NCBI RefSeq assembly: GCF_015712165.1
Contig: NZ_JADPZX010000001.1
Coordinates: 6,770,001-6,834,000, forward strand
Length of the DNA stretch: 64,000 nucleotides
Direction: 5' to 3'
Origin: Streptomyces spinoverrucosus
Lineage (GTDB): Bacteria; Actinomycetota; Actinomycetes; Streptomycetales; Streptomycetaceae
Shown here: in pieces, positions 44,172-52,834 of the stretch
How the letters are laid out: each line of letters begins with the position of its first letter
Position numbering within the stretch: the first letter of the stretch is position 1
The notes under the pieces: generated by a model
What the model saw: the letters and a program-made list of their open reading frames with translations, nothing else
The model's database searches: none
Told to the model about the DNA's origin: nothing
Translations under genes and position numbers: made by a program

Positions 44172-45137
44172 ATGGGCCTCTACGCGGAGATCGAACCGTA
44201 CGACCACGGCACGCTCGACGTCGGCGACGGCAATCGGATCTACTGGGAGACCTGCGGAAACCCGCACGGCAAGCCCGCGGTGATGCTGCACGGAGGGCCC
44301 GGCTCCGGGTGCTCCCCGAGCTTCCGGCGCTACTTCGACCCGGCGGCGTATCGGATCGTGCTGCTGGACCAGCGCGGGTGCGGGCGTTCGACACCGAGCG
44401 CGAGCGCGTACGAGACCGACATGAGCGTCAATACGACGGCTCATCTCATCGCCGACCTGGAGTTGCTGCGGCGCTTTCTCGGGATCGAGCGGTGGTTGGT
44501 GTGGGGGGTGTCGTGGGGGTCGGTGCTGGGGCTGCGGTATGCGCAGACGCATTCCGGTGCGGTGTCCGAGCTGGTGCTGGCCGGGGTCGCCACGGGGTTG
44601 AACGCCGAGGTGGCGTTGATGACCAGGGGACTCGGCAGGATCTTCCTGGAGGCGTTCGAACGGTTCGTCGGGGAGCTGCCGGACGGCGAGCGCACGCACG
44701 GCAACCTCGCCGCCGCCTACAACCGCCTGCTGGAGTCCCCGGACGCGCGGGTCCGGGAACGGGCGGCGCGGGCCTGGACGGACTGGGAGACTGCGGTCAT
44801 TCCGGCACCGCCGCGTTCCGTGCCGCGCTACGAGGACCCGGTGTTCCGGATGGGCTTCGCCCGCACGGTCACGCACTACTGGGGCAACGACCACTTCTTG
44901 GGCGAGGGCAACGACGAGGGCGTGGTGCTCCGCGACGCCCATCTGCTGAAGGGCATCCCCGGCACCCTCGTCCAGGGCGGGCTCGACTTCGGCAACTTGC
45001 TCGGCACCGTCTGGCGGCTGCACCACGCCTGGCCCGGCAGCGAGTTGGTGGTGGTCGACGAGGTCGGGCACAACGCTGGTGCGCCGGGGATGACGGACGT
45101 GCTGGTGGCGGCGACGGACCGGTACGCGGCCCGCTAG
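44172..45137 (+). CDS. pip: prolyl aminopeptidase (alpha/beta hydrolase)
   Basis: A 321-aa prolyl iminopeptidase (peptidase S33) that cleaves N-terminal proline. It has the oxyanion motif [34 protein letters not shown], the nucleophile elbow GVSWGS, an acidic residue in [11 protein letters not shown] and the catalytic His in [15 protein letters not shown] ends 6 nt before the ATG and no ribosome-binding site is seen. Its TAG stop lies inside the left arm of a perfect 26-bp palindrome. Confidence 0.92.
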   Translation: MGLYAEIEPYDHGTLDVGDGNRIYWETCGNPHGKPAVMLHGGPGSGCSPSFRRYFDPAAYRIVLLDQRGCGRSTPSASAYETDMSVNTTAHLIADLELLRRFLGIERWLVWGVSWGSVLGLRYAQTHSGAVSELVLAGVATGLNAEVALMTRGLGRIFLEAFERFVGELPDGERTHGNLAAAYNRLLESPDARVRERAARAWTDWETAVIPAPPRSVPRYEDPVFRMGFARTVTHYWGNDHFLGEGNDEGVVLRDAHLLKGIPGTLVQGGLDFGNLLGTVWRLHHAWPGSELVVVDEVGHNAGAPGMTDVLVAATDRYAAR

Positions 45138-45196
45138 GGCCTGTTGCGAAAGTGGCCTCGTCGCCCGGCAGAGGCCACTTTCGCAACAGGCCCTAG
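45134..45196. terminator. perfect 26-bp palindromic bidirectional terminator
   Basis: Arms 45134-45159 and 45171-45196 are exact reverse complements around an 11-nt loop. Both convergent genes end inside it: the pip TAG at 45135-45137 and the GntR-gene TAG (read on minus) at 45193-45195. It is a strong terminator in both directions. Confidence 0.92.
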
Positions 45197-45846
45197 GCGG
45201 GTTCCTCCCCGAACAGGTGCCGTACCGTCGAGCGGTAGTTGGCCCGTACGTGGCTCAGCGCGTGGGTGCGCGCCCGGTCGGGGTCGCCGGACGCGATCGC
45301 CTCGTACAGCTCCCGGTGCTCGGTCAGGAGTTGGGGCCACTCCTCGTTCTGCCGGGTGAGCCAGCGCAGGCGGCCGTCGACCGGTTCCATGACCGAGATG
45401 AGCAGGCTGTTGCCGGCCATGGCCAGGATGCGGTCGTGGAACCGGGTGTTGATGTCGGTGATCGTCTCGGCGTCCCCGGCCTCGGTGGCGTCGGCGGCGC
45501 TCCGTAGCAGCGCGCGCAGCTCCGTCAGCGCCTCGGGCGTCGCGCGGGAGGCGGCCAGGCCTGCCGCATACACCTCCAACGCCTCGCGCAGTTCGAAGAG
45601 TTCCTTGACGTCGGCCGGGGTCAGACGGCGTACGACCGCGCGGCGCGGGGTCTCGAAGAGGACGAAGCCCTCGGCGACCAGCGCCCGGACGGCCTCCCGG
45701 ACCGGAACGCGGGAGACCTCGAAGCGCTCGGCCAGCTCGCGCTCGACCAGCCGGTCGCCGGGGCGCAGACGGCCCGCGATGATGTCCTGCCGCAGGCCGG
45801 CCAGGACGCGTTCGCGCACCGCTCCGAGGGGTTCGATCTTCGTCAT
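45193..45846 (-). CDS. GntR-family regulator (FCD/FadR subfamily)
   Basis: A 217-aa transcription factor. The N-terminal winged HTH (about residues 10-75) has the recognition helix region FEVSRVPVREAVRALVAEGF, and the C-terminal all-helical FCD ligand domain (about 85-210) has the metal-binding pattern D...H in ITDINTRFHDRIL and later HRELYEAI / HALSHVRANY. It is divergent from the NCS1 permease gene. The palindrome GTTTGGTATACCAAAC at 45938-45953, a classic operator type for this subfamily, lies between them, so it likely controls both itself and the permease-racemase pair. Confidence 0.92.
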   Translation of the reverse strand: MTKIEPLGAVRERVLAGLRQDIIAGRLRPGDRLVERELAERFEVSRVPVREAVRALVAEGFVLFETPRRAVVRRLTPADVKELFELREALEVYAAGLAASRATPEALTELRALLRSAADATEAGDAETITDINTRFHDRILAMAGNSLLISVMEPVDGRLRWLTRQNEEWPQLLTEHRELYEAIASGDPDRARTHALSHVRANYRSTVRHLFGEEPA

Positions 45847-45937
45847 GGGGCCATCTTCGCCGATTCCAGGTGTCTTTTACGGAGCGTTAACAGCAGCGAT
45901 ATCCGTCGGAACGGTTGACGACGGGACCATGTCAGCA

Positions 45938-45953
45938 GTTTGGTATACCAAAC
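45938..45953. promoter_or_regulatory. GntR (FCD) operator
   Basis: GTTTGGTATACCAAAC is a perfect 16-bp palindrome in the divergent gap between the GntR gene and the NCS1 permease gene. Its TGGTATACCA core matches operators known for FadR-subfamily GntR regulators. Confidence 0.85.
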
Positions 45954-46050
45954 CAGCGGCATTCCCTGTCCCAACCAGCCCGGCATTCCCTGCCCAAACC
46001 AGCCCGGCATTCCCTGTCCGTGCGAGCCCGGCACCCCGTGCCCGCACGAA
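45948..46050. repeat. 24-bp direct repeats reiterating a half-operator
   Basis: Four direct repeats with a 24-bp period, anchored on GGCATTCC or GGCACCCC at 45958, 45982, 46006 and 46030. The first begins inside the right half of the GntR operator, and the first three contain CCAAACCAG or CCAACCAG, so the right half-site is repeated downstream. Confidence 0.8.
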
Positions 46051-46091
46051 CGGCCCTCCGCCCCTCCGTCCCCTCGTCCGTGGAGGCCTCC

Positions 46092-47543
46092 GTGTCCCTC
46101 GCCGACCGTGCCGAAGCCACCGGCACGCCACCGTTCGTCCCCGACCCCCGCCTCACCAACGAAGACCTCGCCCCGGCCGGCAAACGCAACTGGAAGGTCT
46201 TCGACCTCTTCGCCCTGTGGATGTCCGACGTCCACAACCTCGGCAACTACACGTTCGCGGCGGGCCTGCTCGTGCTCGGCATGAACGTGTGGCAGGTCTT
46301 CACGTCCCTGCTCGTCGGCTTCGTACTCATCTACGTCGGCATGAACTGGATGGGCGGCATCGGGCAGCGCCACGGCGTCCCCTTCCCCGTCGTCAGCCGC
46401 ATCAGCTTCGGCGTCTGGGGCGCCAACATCCCGGCCCTGATCAGGGCGATCATCGCCATCATGTGGTACGGCATCCAGACCTACCTCGCCTCCGTCGCCG
46501 TCAACGTGATGCTGCTGGCCGCCTGGCCGGGACTGGAGTCCTGGACGCACAGCTCGTTCCTGGGCCTGGACGCGCTCGGCTGGGTGTCCTTCGTGGCGTT
46601 GTGGCTGATCCAGGCACTGATCATCAGCCGGGGCATGGAGTCGGTCCGGAAGTTCCAGGACTTCTGCGGCCCCGCGATCTGGCTGGTGATGATCGCGCTC
46701 GCCGTGTGGATCCTCGCGAAGGCCGGCTGGACCATCTCGCTGACCTCGACCCCGCACCCGGTCTCCGTGGGCGAGCAGTGGCGGCAGTGGTTCGGCGCGA
46801 TCGGCCTGATCCTCGCCACGTACGGCACGCTGATGCTCAACTTCTGCGACTTCTCGCGCTTCGCGCCGGACTATCGGACCGTCAAACGCGGCAACTTCTG
46901 GGGCTTGCCGATCAACTCCACCGCCTTCGTGGTCGTGTCGGTCATCGTCACCGCCGGGTCCCTGGAGGTCTTCGGCGAGGCCATCACCGACCCGGCGGAG
47001 CTGGTGGCCAAGGTGGGCAACACCTGGGTCCTGGTGCTGGCCGCGCTGACGTTCGCCATCGCCACGATGGGCGTCAACATCGTCGCCAACTTCGTATCAC
47101 CGGCGTACGACCTCGCCAACATCTGGCCGCAGAAGATCACCTTCAAGGTCGGCGGCATGATCAGCACGGTGGCGGCGCTGATGGTGACGCCGTGGAACCT
47201 CTTCTCGAACCCGACGGTGGTGAACTACTTCCTGGGCGGCCTCGGCGCCTTCCTGGGCCCGCTGTTCGGCGTGATCATGGTCGACTACTACTGGGTCAAG
47301 CGCGGCCGGGTCGACGTCGACCAGCTCTTCAACGCCGAGCCGGGATCGCCGTACTACTACCGCAAGGGCGTCAACCCCAAGGCGCTCTGGGCCTTCCTGC
47401 CCGCGGCCGCGATCGCGGCGGTGCTGGCGCTGGTGAAGACGTTCAGCGACGTGGCACCGTACTCGTGGTTCATCGGTACGGCGGTGGCGGCCGGGCTGTA
47501 CGTGCTGCACTGCCGGCGCGAGCGTGCCGTGGTGGAGGGCTGA
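46092..47543 (+). CDS. NCS1-family nucleobase/hydantoin permease
   Basis: A 483-aa permease of the nucleobase:cation symporter-1 family with about 12 membrane helices. The N-terminal signature NEDLAPAGKRNWKVFDLFALWMSDVHNLGNYTFAAG and FGVWGANIPALIRAIIAIMWYGIQTYLA are typical. Substrates of the family are uracil, cytosine, allantoin, hydantoins or thiamine. GTG at 46092 follows GGAGG; a longer in-frame extension would translate the 24-bp repeats and is not favoured. Pairing with a racemase-like gene suggests a hydantoin-like or ureide substrate. Confidence 0.88.
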   Translation: MSLADRAEATGTPPFVPDPRLTNEDLAPAGKRNWKVFDLFALWMSDVHNLGNYTFAAGLLVLGMNVWQVFTSLLVGFVLIYVGMNWMGGIGQRHGVPFPVVSRISFGVWGANIPALIRAIIAIMWYGIQTYLASVAVNVMLLAAWPGLESWTHSSFLGLDALGWVSFVALWLIQALIISRGMESVRKFQDFCGPAIWLVMIALAVWILAKAGWTISLTSTPHPVSVGEQWRQWFGAIGLILATYGTLMLNFCDFSRFAPDYRTVKRGNFWGLPINSTAFVVVSVIVTAGSLEVFGEAITDPAELVAKVGNTWVLVLAALTFAIATMGVNIVANFVSPAYDLANIWPQKITFKVGGMISTVAALMVTPWNLFSNPTVVNYFLGGLGAFLGPLFGVIMVDYYWVKRGRVDVDQLFNAEPGSPYYYRKGVNPKALWAFLPAAAIAAVLALVKTFSDVAPYSWFIGTAVAAGLYVLHCRRERAVVEG

Positions 47544-47549
47544 GCGGAC

Positions 47550-48281
47550 GTGCGCATCGTCGTCACCAACTGCAACACCACGCGGGAGATGACCGAGGAG
47601 ATCGTACGAGGTGCCCGGGCCACCGCAGGCCCGGGCACCACCGTGACCGGGCTGACCCCGGCGTGGGGGCCCGAGTCGGCTGAGGGCTGGCTGGACAGCT
47701 ATCTGTCGGCGGCGGCGGTGCTGGACGCGCTGCGGACGTACGAGGGGCCGCCGTACGACGCGGTCGTCATGGCCGGTTTCGGGGAGCACGGGCGTGAGGG
47801 CGTCCGCGAGCTCGTGGACGTGCCGGTCGTCGACATCACGGAGGCGGCCGCGCATGTGGCGTGCCTGATCGGGCGGCGGTACGGCGTGGTCACGACGCTG
47901 GAACGGTCGTGCGGGCAGATCGAGGACAGCCTGGAGCTGGCGGGGGTGGGCCGGAACTGTGTCGCCGTGATCGGTACGGGCCTGGGGGTCCTGGAACTCG
48001 AAGACGGCGAACGCACCGAGGCGGCCTTCCTGGCCGCGGGGGAGCGGGCGCGTGAGGCGGGGGCCGAGGTGCTGGTGCTGGGGTGCGCCGGGATGACCGG
48101 GTTGCAGCGGCGGGTGGGGGAGAAGCTGGGGCTTCCGGTCGTCGACGGGGTGGGGGCGGCGGTGAAGCTGGCGGAGTCGTTGGTGGGCTTGGGGCTGACG
48201 ACGAGTCGGGTGGGGACCTATGCGCGGCCGTTGGCCAAGCGGCGGGTGTGGCGGAGGCCGGGGGCGTCTGCCGTCGACTGA
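47550..48281 (+). CDS. Asp/Glu/hydantoin racemase superfamily protein
   Basis: A 243-aa protein of the HyuE/aspartate-glutamate racemase fold (RIVVTNCNTTREMTEEI at the N-terminus). The second catalytic cysteine is present (C179 in LVLGCAGMTG), but the first position, normally Cys in racemases, is Gly76 in VVMAGFGEHG. This one-cysteine arrangement is known from arylmalonate decarboxylase, so it may not be a two-base racemase. GTG start 6 bp after the permease stop, so the two form an operon. Confidence 0.83.
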   Translation: MRIVVTNCNTTREMTEEIVRGARATAGPGTTVTGLTPAWGPESAEGWLDSYLSAAAVLDALRTYEGPPYDAVVMAGFGEHGREGVRELVDVPVVDITEAAAHVACLIGRRYGVVTTLERSCGQIEDSLELAGVGRNCVAVIGTGLGVLELEDGERTEAAFLAAGERAREAGAEVLVLGCAGMTGLQRRVGEKLGLPVVDGVGAAVKLAESLVGLGLTTSRVGTYARPLAKRRVWRRPGASAVD

Positions 48282-48301
48282 GCCGCGTCGCGCTCCCCAA
48301 G

Positions 48302-48703
48302 CTACTCGGGGACGACGGCCGTGGCCGTGATCTCCACCAACTGCCCCGTGTACCCGAGGCAGGCCACCCCGAGGAGGGTCGACGAGTGCGGACCCGCACT
48401 CAGTCCGGACGCCTCGACGACCTCCCATACGGCGGACAGTACGGCGGGCTCGCTGCTCACGACGTACACCTCGCTCGACAGGACGTGCGCCAAGTCGCTG
48501 CCCACGGCACGCAGTTGCTCGTCCAGATTGGCGATCACCTGCTGGGCCTGCCGTACGGGATCTCCCTCGCCGACGAGCTTGCCGTCGGCGTCGAGAGGGA
48601 CGGCACCGGCGAGGAAGGCGAGCTTGGTGCCGGCTTCGACGACCGAGGCGTGGGAGTAGGTGGGGGGAGGGAAGAGGGAGGGGACGGTGACGCGACGGAT
48701 CAC
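48302..48703 (-). CDS. RidA/YjgF family protein
   Basis: A 133-aa Rid-family protein, whose members hydrolyse reactive enamine/imine intermediates. The N-terminal PPTYSHASVVEAGTKLAFLAGAVPLDADGKLVGEGD, the helix VRQAQQVIANLDEQLRAVGSDL and the C-terminal LGYTGQLVEITATAVV fit the family. The active-site Arg of RidA (normally near residue 105, in xSR.xV) is not clearly present. GTG at 48703 with AGGAG upstream. It converges on the racemase-like gene and may belong to the same catabolic theme. Confidence 0.82.
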   Translation of the reverse strand: MIRRVTVPSLFPPPTYSHASVVEAGTKLAFLAGAVPLDADGKLVGEGDPVRQAQQVIANLDEQLRAVGSDLAHVLSSEVYVVSSEPAVLSAVWEVVEASGLSAGPHSSTLLGVACLGYTGQLVEITATAVVPE

Positions 48704-48933
48704 GGGGCTCGCTCCTGAACTCGACGGCGGGTGCGCGGGGAGGGGCACGGGCACGCGCACATCAGTCGTACCGGCACACGCGCGTACGGCGGCCAACCCG
48801 CCGATCATCCGCGCCCGCGCGGGCACACGCATCCGAATTTCCCGGCGCCCAAATCACTACGTCCGAGAGCCCCCGCACGGCTCGCGAACGCAATTGCATG
48901 GAGCCACGTCGCACACCTACGTACGCTGCGCGC

Positions 48934-49713
48934 ATGCCCACCCCCGACGACACCACGTTCCTCGACACCATCGCCGACCGCCTGGCCGGCCTCCCCACCG
49001 TCCAGGCCGTGGCCCTCGGCGGCTCCCGTGCCCAGGGCACCCACCGACCCGACAGCGACTGGGACCTGGCCATCTACTACCGCGGCCCCTTCGACCCGGC
49101 CGACCTGCGCGCCCTCGGCTGGGAGGGCGAGGTGTCGGAGGTCGGCGGCTGGGGCGGCGGCGTCTTCAACGGGGGCGCGTGGCTGACGATCGACGGGCGG
49201 CGCGTCGACGTCCACTACCGTGACCTCGACGTCGTGGAGCGGGAGTTGGCGGAGGCGGAGGAGGGGCGGTTCCGGGTGGAGCCCCTGCTGTTCCATCTCG
49301 CGGGGATTCCCAGCTACCTGGTCGTCGCAGAGCTGGCGATCAACAAGGTGCTGCGGGGTGAGCTGCCGCGGCCGGCGTCGTACCCGAGGAGACTGCGCCG
49401 CACGGCGAGCCGACGCTGGCACGGCACCGCCGCCGCCACCCTCGCCTACGCCAAGGCCAACCACGCCCCGACGGGCCGCCTCACGGAGGTCGCCGGCGCC
49501 ATCGCAACGGCAGCCATGCAGGCCGGGCATGCCGTGCTGGCGGCGCGGGGGGAGTGGGTGACCAATGAGAAGGGGCTGTTGGAGCGGGCGGGGTTGCGAA
49601 CCGTGGACGGCGTGATCGGTGGTCTGGGAATCCGCGGCGATCAGCTGAGTCAGGCGGTCACCGAGGCTGAGCAGCTGTTCGCGCAGGCGGTGGAGGCGGC
49701 GACGGCGACTTGA
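48934..49713 (+). CDS. nucleotidyltransferase-domain protein
   Basis: A 259-aa protein with an N-terminal nucleotidyltransferase core: VQAVALGGSRAQGTHRPDSDWDLAIYY holds the GS motif and two catalytic Asp; a third is in GRRVDVHYRDLD. The C-terminal half is helical and may bind substrate. Such proteins include aminoglycoside adenylyltransferases and many uncharacterised Streptomyces members. TACGCT lies 6 nt before the ATG, without a ribosome-binding site. Acceptor unknown. Confidence 0.85.
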   Translation: MPTPDDTTFLDTIADRLAGLPTVQAVALGGSRAQGTHRPDSDWDLAIYYRGPFDPADLRALGWEGEVSEVGGWGGGVFNGGAWLTIDGRRVDVHYRDLDVVERELAEAEEGRFRVEPLLFHLAGIPSYLVVAELAINKVLRGELPRPASYPRRLRRTASRRWHGTAAATLAYAKANHAPTGRLTEVAGAIATAAMQAGHAVLAARGEWVTNEKGLLERAGLRTVDGVIGGLGIRGDQLSQAVTEAEQLFAQAVEAATAT

Positions 49714-50015
49714 GCGTGTCACGCCGGCGTGTGAATCAGGGCGACTCCAAGTGGCTGGATCTTGTCCACCTTGGGCGGCGGGCGCGTGCTGGGGCTCGGG
49801 CGGCTGATCGTTGAGGTCGCCGTGCGGCGCGGCGCTGAGTCATTGAAGACGGTCATCCCCATCACGCCGGCGCTGCCCGCATCTCTCCGATTCCTGGGCA
49901 TTCATACGCCGCTTTTCGGTCGCTCTTGGTGCTTTCCGCGGCATGTACAGTCCGGCTTCCGCCAGAGGGCGACGTAAGACGTGCGTGGGTGCGCCATGAG
50001 CAGGGGGAGAGACAC
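49714..50015. other. gap before the secreted-protein operon
   Basis: A 302-bp gap. Its right end is AT-richer than the flanks and should hold the promoter of the 50016 gene; GGGGGAGAGA at about 50001-50010 is that gene's ribosome-binding site. A 60-codon minus-strand frame is open here but lacks support. Confidence 0.4.
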
Positions 50016-50480
50016 ATGAAGAAGGCTCTGCTGACCGCTGGGCTCGTCGGGGTGCTGGTCACGGGTACGGCCGTGCCGGGTATGGCGATTTCCGACACCG
50101 GGTCGGCGCCGTTGCCGGGGACAGGCGCTAGGGTCGTGGCGAACGCCTGGCACTGCAACGTCTACGCCGACAAGTGCTCCTTCAAGACGTCCACCAAGAC
50201 CACCAAGGACGGCGCGAAGTACAAGGTCAGCAAGATCACCAATGTGGCGACCGTGAAGGCCAACGGGTGGCAGGCCACTCTCTCCCTGAGCCCGAGCGGC
50301 ACGCAGGTCAGTGAGAACACCCGCCAGGTCAGCTGGACCAACAAGAACACCTGGATCGCCGACATCAGCGGCATCGCAGATCCGGGCGGCTCCATGAACA
50401 CGAGCATCACCACCTGCTCCGACGGCGGTGCCTTCAAGTCCGGCGTCAAGGCGTTCGCTTCTGCCTGCGCCAACGACTGA
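50016..50480 (+). CDS. secreted four-cysteine protein of unknown function
   Basis: A 154-aa exported protein. The signal peptide MKKALLTAGLVGVLVTGTAVPGMA has a clear cleavage site; the mature part is about 130 aa. It has exactly four Cys (WHC, DKC, TTC, SAC) that could form two disulfides, and a Lys/Thr/Ser-rich beta-strand pattern. No recognised family. A strong ribosome-binding site (GGGGGAGAG) suggests high expression. The next gene begins 13 bp after its stop, followed by an ABC transporter, so it is the first gene of an operon. A secreted bioactive or protective protein is one reading; this is inference. Confidence 0.8.
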   Translation: MKKALLTAGLVGVLVTGTAVPGMAISDTGSAPLPGTGARVVANAWHCNVYADKCSFKTSTKTTKDGAKYKVSKITNVATVKANGWQATLSLSPSGTQVSENTRQVSWTNKNTWIADISGIADPGGSMNTSITTCSDGGAFKSGVKAFASACAND

Positions 50481-50493
50481 CCGGCGACCTGCC

Positions 50494-52113
50494 GTGAAGA
50501 ACAGCCTTCTCCACCGGCACACGCGTCATCGAAACCGTGTGCTCGCCGCCGTCGCGGTGGCGATCGCCGCGGCGCTGGGCGCCTCCTTGTACGGCGGTGG
50601 AGCGGTCGAGCGGCCCGGCCCGCCCGGTGGCGGCCTCGCCGAGCAGCTCGACGCCCTGCGCGGTGCCAATGATCTGGTACGTGCCTCCCGCGCCGATGTC
50701 GGACGGGAACCCGCGCTGTATCCGACCGCGTTCGGGCGGCTGGAGGCCGCGCTCACCGAGGACCGACGTACCGGCGAGACGGTACCCGCGGTCAGCCCCG
50801 CCGCCCTGGCGGATCTCGCCCGCACCGACGCCCTGGACACCCCTGCCTGGCGAGCCCACTACGTGTGTCTGTCGCTGTCCGGCTCCAAGGGCGCGAAGCC
50901 GACCGACGCGGCAACCGTCCTGGAACGGGCCGGGATTCGGGAACAGGCCGAAAGCGAAGCGCTGGCCTATCTGCGCGCTCCGGACCGTGGGGACGACGGT
51001 CTGACCTCGCTCGCCACCCGTGCCGCCTTTCTGACCACCTTGACGTGCCTGGATCGCGAGAGCGAGGTGTCGCGCGCCACCCTGGACCGACTCGCGGCGG
51101 ACACCGCTCGTGCCGATCAGCCCGTACCGGTGCTCTACGCCGTCGAGGCTCTGCGCGTGGCGGGCGTACGAGCCCACACCACCCGGGCTGTTCGTGGCGC
51201 CGACGTGCTGCTGGAGGGTGGCTGCGCCGGCCTCGACCCCATCCAGCGAGCCGCACTGGCCCTGCTGCGTCAACGGCTGCCGCAAGCGACACGTGACTGC
51301 CTCCGACCCGCACTGCACGACTCCGACCCTCAGACGCGATGGCTGGTCCGGCGCGCGCTCGCCCTCGGTGCGTCCGACTCCTCCCCGGCGCTTCCCGCTC
51401 CGGTGAGCGGCATTCGGTCCGACGGTCTGGTCGCCAAGTCCCCGGCACAGCTGGGCACGCTCACCGCCACCTACAACGCCGCGCGGGCCCTGACCGCACG
51501 CGCCCAGCAGGAGCAGGCGCCGGGATGGTTGAAGAAGCGGCTGAGGCAGATGGGGGCGGACCGTCACCTCGATCCGTCCGACCGCGTTCTGCTGGCCATG
51601 ACCTGCCATCGACTGGCCCTGGCCTGTGGGCCGCAGGCCGAGAAGGGGGTCGAGGAGGCGGCCGCGCTGAAGGTGCCGCCACGCCTGACGGCAGAGAACG
51701 AGCGTGGCTGGTACGGCGCCATGGCAGCGAGGGCCGAGTTCGGGCTGGGCTGTCGGCACACGTCCGTCGACTTGTCCGCCGACGAGCGCTCCACCCTGTC
51801 CTCCCGCTCGCTGCGCAGGGTGGTCGTACTCGCCGACGCCGGTTGTGCGGCCCAGGCGGCACGGCTCACGGAGGGGACCGATCTGGTGGCACGGGCTCGG
51901 CAAGCCCTGGCTGCCGGGGATCTGGTGACCGCCTCCGATGCGGTGCAGGCGGCCCTCGTCTCCGACCAGAGCATTCCGCAGGCCTTCTGGAGCGAGCTCC
52001 CCGGCCTGCTGAAGCGGTATCGGGACGCGAGGTTTCCCGAGCTGTACGCCCCTTCACCGGGCGGTGCCGCTTCAGCGGACGCGACCAGAGCCGCGTACTA
52101 CCTCCTCGCCTGA
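50494..52113 (+). CDS. membrane-anchored, cysteine-rich extracellular helical protein
   Basis: A 539-aa protein with a single N-terminal membrane segment (about residues 16-36, VLAAVAVAIAAALGASLYGGG) and a large, strongly helical, Ala/Leu/Arg-rich extracellular domain. The domain contains about eight Cys in the order YVCL, LTCLD, GGCAG, RDCL, MTCHRLALACG, GLGCRH and AGCAA, compatible with disulfides outside the cell. No named domain was recognised; the helical repeats are of HEAT/TPR character. It is co-directional with the secreted protein (13 bp upstream) and the ABC transporter genes downstream, so it may receive or guard the secreted protein at the membrane. Confidence 0.75.
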   Translation: MKNSLLHRHTRHRNRVLAAVAVAIAAALGASLYGGGAVERPGPPGGGLAEQLDALRGANDLVRASRADVGREPALYPTAFGRLEAALTEDRRTGETVPAVSPAALADLARTDALDTPAWRAHYVCLSLSGSKGAKPTDAATVLERAGIREQAESEALAYLRAPDRGDDGLTSLATRAAFLTTLTCLDRESEVSRATLDRLAADTARADQPVPVLYAVEALRVAGVRAHTTRAVRGADVLLEGGCAGLDPIQRAALALLRQRLPQATRDCLRPALHDSDPQTRWLVRRALALGASDSSPALPAPVSGIRSDGLVAKSPAQLGTLTATYNAARALTARAQQEQAPGWLKKRLRQMGADRHLDPSDRVLLAMTCHRLALACGPQAEKGVEEAAALKVPPRLTAENERGWYGAMAARAEFGLGCRHTSVDLSADERSTLSSRSLRRVVVLADAGCAAQAARLTEGTDLVARARQALAAGDLVTASDAVQAALVSDQSIPQAFWSELPGLLKRYRDARFPELYAPSPGGAASADATRAAYYLLA

Positions 52114-52153
52114 ACCCGCCCGCCCCTCCATGCCCGGAAGGTCACCCCGTCGT

Positions 52154-52834
52154 ATGAACACCGCCTCTCCACCCGCTGTCGTTGCCGAAGGCCTGGGCTT
52201 CCACTACGCGTCCGGGGGTGGGCTGACCCGTGCGGACCTCACCCTCGATGCAGGAACGATGACGGCCGTCGAGGGCCCCTCGGGCTCGGGCAAGAGCACC
52301 CTGCTCGCCCTCCTCGGTCTGATCCTCTCGCCGGCCGCGGGCTCCCTGAGCATCGCCGGCACGGACACCGGTTCGCTGTCCTCGGCGGACCGGGATCTCC
52401 TGCGCCGGCGTTCGATCGGCATCGTCCTGCAGGACCTCGGGCTGCTGACGTTCCTCAACGCCTGGGAGAACGTCGCCGCCGCCTTCGGTCCCCGCCTCGC
52501 CCGGCACCGCACCGCGGCCCACGACCTGCTCGCCGACCTCGGCATGGAGCCACTCGCCGAATCCCCGGTCAGCGAACTCTCCGGTGGCCAGCGGCAACGT
52601 ATCGCCGTCGCCCGCGCGGCCGTGAAGGAACCGGTGCTCGTCCTGGCCGACGAGCCGACCTCGGGGCTCGACCCCGACACCGCGAAGTCCGTGATGGATG
52701 CCCTGAGTTCATGCGCCCGGCGGGGCGCGGCCGTGCTGCTCGTCACGCACGATTCGGCGGTCGCCGAGCGCTGCGATCAGCGCCATGTCCTCGATGCCGG
52801 AGTTCTGTCGGCAGCCAGTAAGGAGCTGGGATGA
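52154..52834 (+). CDS. MacB/LolD-type ABC transporter ATPase
   Basis: A 226-aa ATPase of the MacB/LolD-type ABC subfamily. Walker A is GPSGSGKSTLLALLG, the Q-loop is VLQDLGLLTFLNAWENV, the signature is SGGQRQRIAVARA and Walker B is VLVLADEPTSGLDP. Its stop overlaps the permease start by 4 nt (ATGA), so the two proteins are made together. An in-frame ATG at 52130 is an alternative start. Confidence 0.9.
   Translation: MNTASPPAVVAEGLGFHYASGGGLTRADLTLDAGTMTAVEGPSGSGKSTLLALLGLILSPAAGSLSIAGTDTGSLSSADRDLLRRRSIGIVLQDLGLLTFLNAWENVAAAFGPRLARHRTAAHDLLADLGMEPLAESPVSELSGGQRQRIAVARAAVKEPVLVLADEPTSGLDPDTAKSVMDALSSCARRGAAVLLVTHDSAVAERCDQRHVLDAGVLSAASKELG

Noticed and set aside
45134..45196. Insertion-sequence terminal inverted repeat
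   Set aside because: The two arms are only 11 nt apart with no transposase between them; a bidirectional terminator explains the structure.
49719..49901. A 60-codon minus-strand frame ending PLGVALIHTPA
   Set aside because: No ribosome-binding site, no recognised family and no coupling to a neighbour. It might be a remnant but cannot be supported.
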